Below, in pieces: positions 6,901-9,180 of a stretch of DNA of 9,180 bases; position 1 is the stretch's first letter, and each line of letters starts with the position of its first letter. The DNA comes from CAYVJW01 sp964451885 (GTDB lineage Bacteria; Patescibacteriota; Gracilibacteria; UBA4473): NCBI GenBank assembly GCA_964451885.1, contig CAYVJW010000066.1, forward strand, positions 1 to 9,180, in the 5' to 3' direction. The notes under the pieces were generated by a model, which saw nothing but the letters and a program-made list of their open reading frames with translations, was not told where the DNA came from and searched no databases. Position numbers and translations under genes: made by a program.

Positions 6901-7061
6901 CCAGCTCCTCTCTGCAATGAAGAATTAACATTATAATTTGCAGACACCGAAGGATTAGAAGAAAACCTCGTTGTTGCATTCGTCATATATTTTTGTGCAG
7001 ATACCAATGGTACTGCACCTATAACTCCCACCAGAAAAACTATAAAAATTCGCAAAGCCAT
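3996..7061 (-). CDS. Large fibre-like surface protein with signal peptide, two membrane segments and repeat stalk
   Basis: This 1021-residue protein is not a family I can name, but its architecture is readable. A signal peptide (1-22, ending PLVSA) precedes a Ser/Asn/Tyr-rich region (24-300). That region holds a duplicated motif RYDAS-W-LSR-Y--L at 94-109 and 141-156. A membrane helix (about 318-338), a basic segment with MKKAYFMVKKAYKM (341-354) and a second hydrophobic segment ending VVLAA (384-406) follow. Next is a beta-sandwich module (about 412-545) with the pattern YEGSLMNSSGTPLTG to RFSIEIG to VPYAFNADKLD, common near the start of predicted fibre and tail-like proteins. An acidic repeat stalk (638-854) with a 26-residue unit leads to a C-terminal domain (about 855-1021) with jelly-roll-like alternation. 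The likely topology has both large parts outside and a short loop inside. The promoter abuts the ATG. A role as adhesin or surface fibre is inference. Confidence 0.85.
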   Translation of the reverse strand: MALRIFIVFLVGVIGAVPLVSAQKYMTNATTRFSSNPSVSANYNVNSSLQRGAGYSNSSSYKVSSSIAGRYSNSPIYYVASEPVVEERSGGGGRYDASNWLLSRTYSNLSNGNGSYTSAPKEESSSAPATVGQSSGGGRGRYDASKWFLSRKYDELVSEGRALAVSTPSKLSRSKSVKSVSDNTRDVESLASSLIKAEKILPTLTSKSYDHSDRENIPATRTQSSIIPSFEPYSGLAVGMPVKLYSPGQERDSDEINRFVEELYLRDKKTYVTEPQDSPEIRSFFVADLLESEGMERSFETETAATSFDIDFYQRFRPWILFMCMLFGINILILLLNFSMMKKAYFMVKKAYKMQENKFKWVHSARKITSPDVGFNWVNKVKRIAHVFFMFFSLGQLFYSGVVLAADDKTVPDYLMYEGSLMNSSGTPLTGVFEFRFSFWTNVDYMDTDVVDGFINEASSDYLGWNEIQPKALGEGGRFSIEIGASKPLVYDIFENPRVYLQVEVKKAGRPYKEFEILDVDFSSDIIDRMVFDSVPYAFNADKLDFRDTGFEAGDIPYLNEEGKLPGSAIPSITNGDGAISESMIPGGTNQASFMLDADGSDSVDPDSFLSLIFGNSISHVFSWAGLLNRFTLSDSLEINGDLLVTGAIIGNDNTEIGGDLDVEGDLNVEGVTRGGEDDLIELDDNVNVEGDLKVSGNIDGGADDFIIFNDNVGISGDLVFTGGIEGGDDDLIELNDNVGIVGDLAVSGTITGYVDVENIDVEDLDVSGDVDIEGNLNVEGDTSGGADDLIELDDNVDVEGDLSVSGTIVGNDNVEIGGDLVVIGDIEGGIDDEIVLDDDVIITGDFYVVGELNGIEFGNRFQYEMLSPLYPGTVFDGDGTDNMGNMFDELDDFGGVVKNVIRWETWKNDQQDYDVSVLFIIPNDFVAFQDVPISFDYRTEGTLAQSKIDFMIEKGGELGVDQLGGAGEGLSSVPWETKEFTFVQGVDWDGDDTMLFRIRMYSVQDFYSRIGDIRINYIRE
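4500..5039 (-). repeat. 78-bp coding repeats forming the 26-residue stalk unit
   Basis: Five units of exactly 26 residues start at 675, 701, 727, 785 and 829. Each is GGxDDLIELDDNV followed by xVEGDLxVSGxIx, so each splits into two 13-residue halves. Shorter variants (GNDNxEIGGDL, 651-674 and 811-828) and a GDVDIEGNLNVEG spacer (753-784) interrupt them. The regular G-D-L spacing and alternating small hydrophobics suggest a beta-solenoid or stacked-hairpin shaft. The acidic, Asp-rich composition would suit cation binding. Confidence 0.85.
6591..6794 (-). repeat. Duplicated RYDAS-W-LSR segment in the N-terminal region of the fibre protein
   Basis: Two copies 47 residues apart read GGRYDASNWLLSRTYSNL and RGRYDASKWFLSRKYDEL, each preceded by a Gly-rich run. 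The DNA keeps GAAGCATCATATCTTCC (plus-strand reading) in both copies, which points to a fairly recent or constrained duplication. Confidence 0.75.
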
Positions 7062-7096
7062 CCCCCCATTATACCAGAATTGAAATTAAATTACAA
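7061..7096 (-). promoter_or_regulatory. Promoter of the fibre gene, TTGTAA-17-TGGTATAAT, abutting the ATG
   Basis: The minus strand has TTGTAA (7091-7096), a 17-base spacer ending in TGG, consensus TATAAT (7068-7073), then GGGGGG and the ATG. The expected +1 is 7061, the A of the start codon. The combined -35, correct spacing and extended -10 make this one of the best promoters in the window, and it implies a leaderless message. Confidence 0.78.
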
Positions 7097-7236
7097 GATT
7101 AATGAATAAAATTTTTTTATAGGTTCTCCTTTCCAAATCCCTCCTTATTTAACATCATCTACTTTCAAAAAAACGTATAACTTTTATATTACACAATAAG
7201 TATTGATAACAAGAAACCTATTTTCGTTCAAAAAAG

Positions 7237-7272
7237 TTGCACACTTAATTTTTTTCACCTATATTTATCAAA
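7237..7272 (+). promoter_or_regulatory. Candidate promoter of the SLH-protein gene, TTGCAC-17-TATATT
   Basis: TTGCAC (7237-7242, weak) is followed after 17 bases by TATATT (7260-7265, five of six). The predicted +1 near 7272 gives a leader of about 18 bases with no Shine-Dalgarno. The rest of the 228-base divergent spacer (7062-7289) is AT-rich, with no further clear feature apart from the inverted repeat. Confidence 0.5.
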
Positions 7273-7281
7273 AATTGATAA
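7265..7281. promoter_or_regulatory. Perfect inverted repeat TTATCAAAAATTGATAA over the predicted SLH transcription start
   Basis: Seven-base arms TTATCAA and TTGATAA flank AAA and are centred on 7273, at the predicted +1. The right arm belongs to TTGATAACAA (7275-7284), which recurs exactly at 7203-7212. Position and repetition suit a regulator-binding site, but the AT-rich background makes chance possible. Confidence 0.35.
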
Positions 7282-7289
7282 CAAAATTT

Positions 7290-8897
7290 ATGAACAAGAC
7301 TAAAAAAATTGTACTAACATTGCTGCTAATACTCGCCCTTCCTCTAGGGGCGAGAGTAATAGCTTTCACGGATGTGCCATGGACAGGATCCCTTTATGAA
7401 GGAGTCTCATATATGGCCGCCAAAGAAATAATAAAAGGATATGAAGACGACACTTTCGGAGTCGATGATCCCATTAATCGAGCCGCAGCTTTAAAAGTAA
7501 TACTTACCGCAGCCGAAGTGGATATACTCGAAGAAACAGTAGATTACTATAAAGATGTTCCAAAAGAAGCCTGGTTTGCCCCTTATGTAACCACAGCAGT
7601 AAAAGAAGGAATTTTAACAATCGATGAAGGAGATGAAAATCCGGAATTCAGGCCCAGTGATGAAGTAAATCGAGCTGCCTTTATAAAAATGATGCTCGCA
7701 ACATTTGGAATTAATCCGGGGAAATTTAATACAGGAGGCATACATATAAATGACGTATCAGAAGATGCCTGGTTCGCCAAATATATGGCTTTTGTTGTAA
7801 AATTCAACATATTGGAACTTACAGAACAAGAAGAAGCTCTCCCAAGTCAGACAGTAACTCGGGGGGAAGCGGTAGATTTATTATATAAAACTCTTCGACA
7901 AGGGGGAGGACTCAGTCCTCAAGTTCTTCTTCATTTAACGGAAGATCATTTAGTACAAACCATAGAAAAGATCGAAGCCGAACAAATTCCAGGTGCCGGA
8001 CTGGCAGTCGATGTAGCGGAAAAATTTATAGTAGCTGCTGCTAAAGCACTGCCCGAAAACAATATTATATTAGGGGCCCATAAAACAGTCCTGGCTGTAA
8101 AAAACCTGGTTGGAGCTTTTGCTGCAGGAGAACATGGACGCGTTGACGATGTCTTGGCTGCATCAGGAAAAGCATGGGATTTGGCAAATGAAGCAGGAGA
8201 ACTTAATCCCGCTCAAAAACCAATGACTGAAGCAATTAAGCATTTATCCCACGGTTTAGCATCAAAAACCCGGGAAGTAAAAGACAAAGTAGCAGAGGAA
8301 AGAGCCAAGCAGACACAAGAAGGTATAGCCACCACTAATGAAACAGCAGAGGATAAAAATTCAGCACCAAAAGAAGTAACTACTTCAACTCCTCAGACAA
8401 ATGAACCCCATGCTGAAAAACCGGAAACAGAAAATAAACTCCTCTCCGAAGAAGAATTACTCATGAAAAAATTGGAAGAATTAAGGGCAAAAAAGAAAGC
8501 CGAGGCAGAGGTTGAAGCAAAACGAAAAGCTGCCGAAGAGGAGGCGAAAAAGAAAGCCGAAGAAGCCGCTAAAAAAGAAGTTGAAAAAATTCCTGTTCCA
8601 GCTACTCCAACTCCAACCGCAGCTCCTTCCGGAGGGAATGTTATCGTTAAAGCACAGTTGGCAGCACTCCAGCCGGTCTTAGAACAAATCAACGACAGTG
8701 ATCCTATGAAAGCCATCGTTACTGCTCAATTGAGCGCCCTTAAACAAGTACTCTTACAACCAAATTTCAACAAAGATATTGTTCTTGCTCAATTGAATGC
8801 ACTCTCTCCGATCATCTCCCAATTTCAAAATGAAGGAATGAAAGGAATCATCCTTGCTCAACTGGAAGCACTGAAGCAAGTGGTAACTAATATGTAA
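7290..8897 (+). CDS. Secreted protein with three SLH domains, coiled coil and C-terminal AQLxAL repeats
   Basis: The start chosen is the ATG at 7290 (535 residues). A TTG at 7203 in the same frame would bury the signal peptide MNKTKKIVLTLLLILALPLG (cleavage near 25). SLH domains, which bind secondary wall polymers or other surface glycans, lie at about 26-75 (FTDVP, GYEDDTFGVDDPINRAAAL), 88-140 (YKDVP, FRPSDEVNRAAFIKMML) and 153-203 (INDVSEDAWFAKYM, QTVTRGEAVDLLYKTL); the third lacks the usual F/Y-x-P element. A helical region (about 207-345), a Thr/Glu/Pro linker (346-383), a charged coiled coil (384-433, KKAEAEVEAKRKAAEEEA) and a Pro-rich hinge (434-449) follow. The end has four copies of an IV-AQL-AL-VL motif. 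The gene diverges from the fibre gene and ends at an intrinsic terminator. Surface location is well supported; its partner is inference. Confidence 0.92.
   Translation: MNKTKKIVLTLLLILALPLGARVIAFTDVPWTGSLYEGVSYMAAKEIIKGYEDDTFGVDDPINRAAALKVILTAAEVDILEETVDYYKDVPKEAWFAPYVTTAVKEGILTIDEGDENPEFRPSDEVNRAAFIKMMLATFGINPGKFNTGGIHINDVSEDAWFAKYMAFVVKFNILELTEQEEALPSQTVTRGEAVDLLYKTLRQGGGLSPQVLLHLTEDHLVQTIEKIEAEQIPGAGLAVDVAEKFIVAAAKALPENNIILGAHKTVLAVKNLVGAFAAGEHGRVDDVLAASGKAWDLANEAGELNPAQKPMTEAIKHLSHGLASKTREVKDKVAEERAKQTQEGIATTNETAEDKNSAPKEVTTSTPQTNEPHAEKPETENKLLSEEELLMKKLEELRAKKKAEAEVEAKRKAAEEEAKKKAEEAAKKEVEKIPVPATPTPTAAPSGGNVIVKAQLAALQPVLEQINDSDPMKAIVTAQLSALKQVLLQPNFNKDIVLAQLNALSPIISQFQNEGMKGIILAQLEALKQVVTNM
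8640..8885 (+). repeat. Four C-terminal 14-residue AQLxAL repeats in the SLH protein
   Basis: Residues 451-464 (VIVKAQLAALQPVL), 475-488 (AIVTAQLSALKQVL), 496-509 (DIVLAQLNALSPII) and 519-532 (GIILAQLEALKQVV) repeat with periods of 24, 21 and 23. They are amphipathic and probably form a helical bundle or an oligomerisation or binding element at the extreme C-terminus. Confidence 0.85.
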
Positions 8898-8934
8898 TTC
8901 TTGTTTTTCATCTTTAAAGGGGTTTAGAAAAGAA

Positions 8935-8965
8935 GAGCGACATTCAGGATTGTCGCTTCTTTTTT
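8935..8965 (+). terminator. Intrinsic terminator of the SLH-protein gene
   Basis: AGCGACA (8936-8942) and TGTCGCT (8951-8957) form a 7-bp stem around an 8-base loop, followed by a T-rich tail TCTTTTTTT. It begins 38 bases after the TAA. Confidence 0.85.
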
Positions 8966-8999
8966 ATGTTCATCTTATGTTTTATTTTTATTTACATTT

Positions 9000-9124
9000 A
9001 TGGAAAAGCAATTGATAAAATATCCCAATTCAGAGATGATAATCTCCGCCAAGAATTCTTTGTTTCCATCAAAGAAATAATTGGGTGAAAGTGAAAGTCC
9101 CCCGCACACAGGTGACTTTTTTTT
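9000..9124 (+). ncRNA. Candidate small structured transcript, possibly encoding a 26-residue peptide
   Basis: Between two terminators lies a stretch with its own folding potential. CCCAATT (9024-9030) pairs perfectly with AATTGGG (9079-9085). GATG and CATC can pair inside, a palindrome AAGAATTCTT (9051-9060) sits near the middle, and a terminator hairpin follows at once. A 26-codon frame from the ATG at 9000 (MEKQLIKYPNSEMIISAKNS then LFPSKK) also ends at 9080, without a Shine-Dalgarno. No strong promoter was found for it, and it matches no RNA family I know. It could be a small RNA, a tiny gene, or simply the tail of the SLH transcript. Confidence 0.25.
9094..9124 (+). terminator. Second intrinsic terminator
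   Basis: AAAGTC (9094-9099) pairs with GACTTT (9114-9119), extended inside by CC/GG after one mismatch, and closes on a run of eight T (9117-9124). It would stop either a small transcript from 8966-9090 or read-through from the SLH gene. Confidence 0.65.
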
Positions 9125-9154
9125 ACGGGTCTTTTTCTGAAAAAGTGGAAAGCA

Positions 9155-9170
9155 TGGTATAATTGATAGG
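9155..9170 (+). promoter_or_regulatory. Extended -10 promoter TGGTATAAT facing out of the right edge
   Basis: TGGTATAAT (9155-9163) matches the extended -10 of the fibre gene exactly. The predicted +1 is near 9170, so the next gene should begin just beyond the window. The -35 region is poor, but holds the inverted repeat CTTTTT-CTG-AAAAAG (9131-9145). Confidence 0.55.
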
Positions 9171-9180
9171 TATTTTTTAA

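Noticed and set aside
7203..7289. A longer SLH protein starting at the TTG at 7203 (29 extra residues).
   Set aside because: The extension would put a non-signal sequence before a perfect signal peptide, has no ribosome-binding site and would run through the predicted promoter.
8393..8716. A minus-strand open frame opposite the coiled coil of the SLH protein.
   Set aside because: Its Ser/Ala/Phe-rich product is the complement of Ala/Glu/Lys repeat codons, so it is a shadow.
9081..9120. GGTGAAAGTGAAAGTCCCCCGCACA resembles pieces of the cobalamin riboswitch core or group II intron domain V.
   Set aside because: Only short words match. The other conserved elements and paired regions are missing, and the segment is explained by a terminator hairpin.

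Overview
This window looks like a chromosomal segment from a Candidate Phyla Radiation (Patescibacteria) bacterium. A Peregrinibacteria-like lineage using the standard genetic code is my best guess. The reasons are indirect: AT-rich DNA, short spacers, large unrecognised envelope proteins, a YidD with the extra residues before its Cys motif that I associate with such lineages, an SLH-domain surface protein, and promoters placed almost on top of start codons. No rRNA, tRNA, integrase, transposase, phage structural gene or CRISPR array was seen.

Layout. Positions 1-2938, minus strand: an envelope operon. It reads from a two-helix membrane protein (2426-2938), through a 572-residue protein of unknown function with hydrophobic segments (704-2422), to a FemA/FemB-type peptidoglycan-bridge aminoacyltransferase cut by the left window edge (1-631). 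A strong Shine-Dalgarno and an ATGA stop/start overlap lie between the last two genes. They open a 42-codon reading frame that runs over the start of the aminoacyltransferase gene. Positions 3001-3871, minus strand: yidD (membrane-protein insertion factor) and ruvA (Holliday-junction subunit). Positions 3996-7061, minus strand: a 1021-residue fibre-like surface protein with an export signal, two further membrane segments, a beta-sandwich module, a repeat stalk and a C-terminal globular domain. Positions 7290-8897, plus strand: a secreted protein with three SLH domains, a coiled coil and a four-fold C-terminal repeat, divergent from the fibre gene. Positions 8898-9180: no evident conventional gene, but two intrinsic terminators, a structured small-transcript candidate, and a strong extended -10 promoter facing out of the right edge.

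How the genes fit together. Apart from ruvA, everything recognisable concerns the envelope: wall cross-bridge synthesis, membrane insertion, and two large exported proteins sharing one 228-base divergent control region. The most interesting inference is that the fibre protein and the SLH protein form a surface structure: an elongated membrane-tethered fibre and a wall-bound partner. A second theme is initiation. The fibre gene and ruvA have near-consensus promoters whose predicted transcription starts are 0 and 3 bases from the ATG, which suggests leaderless mRNAs.
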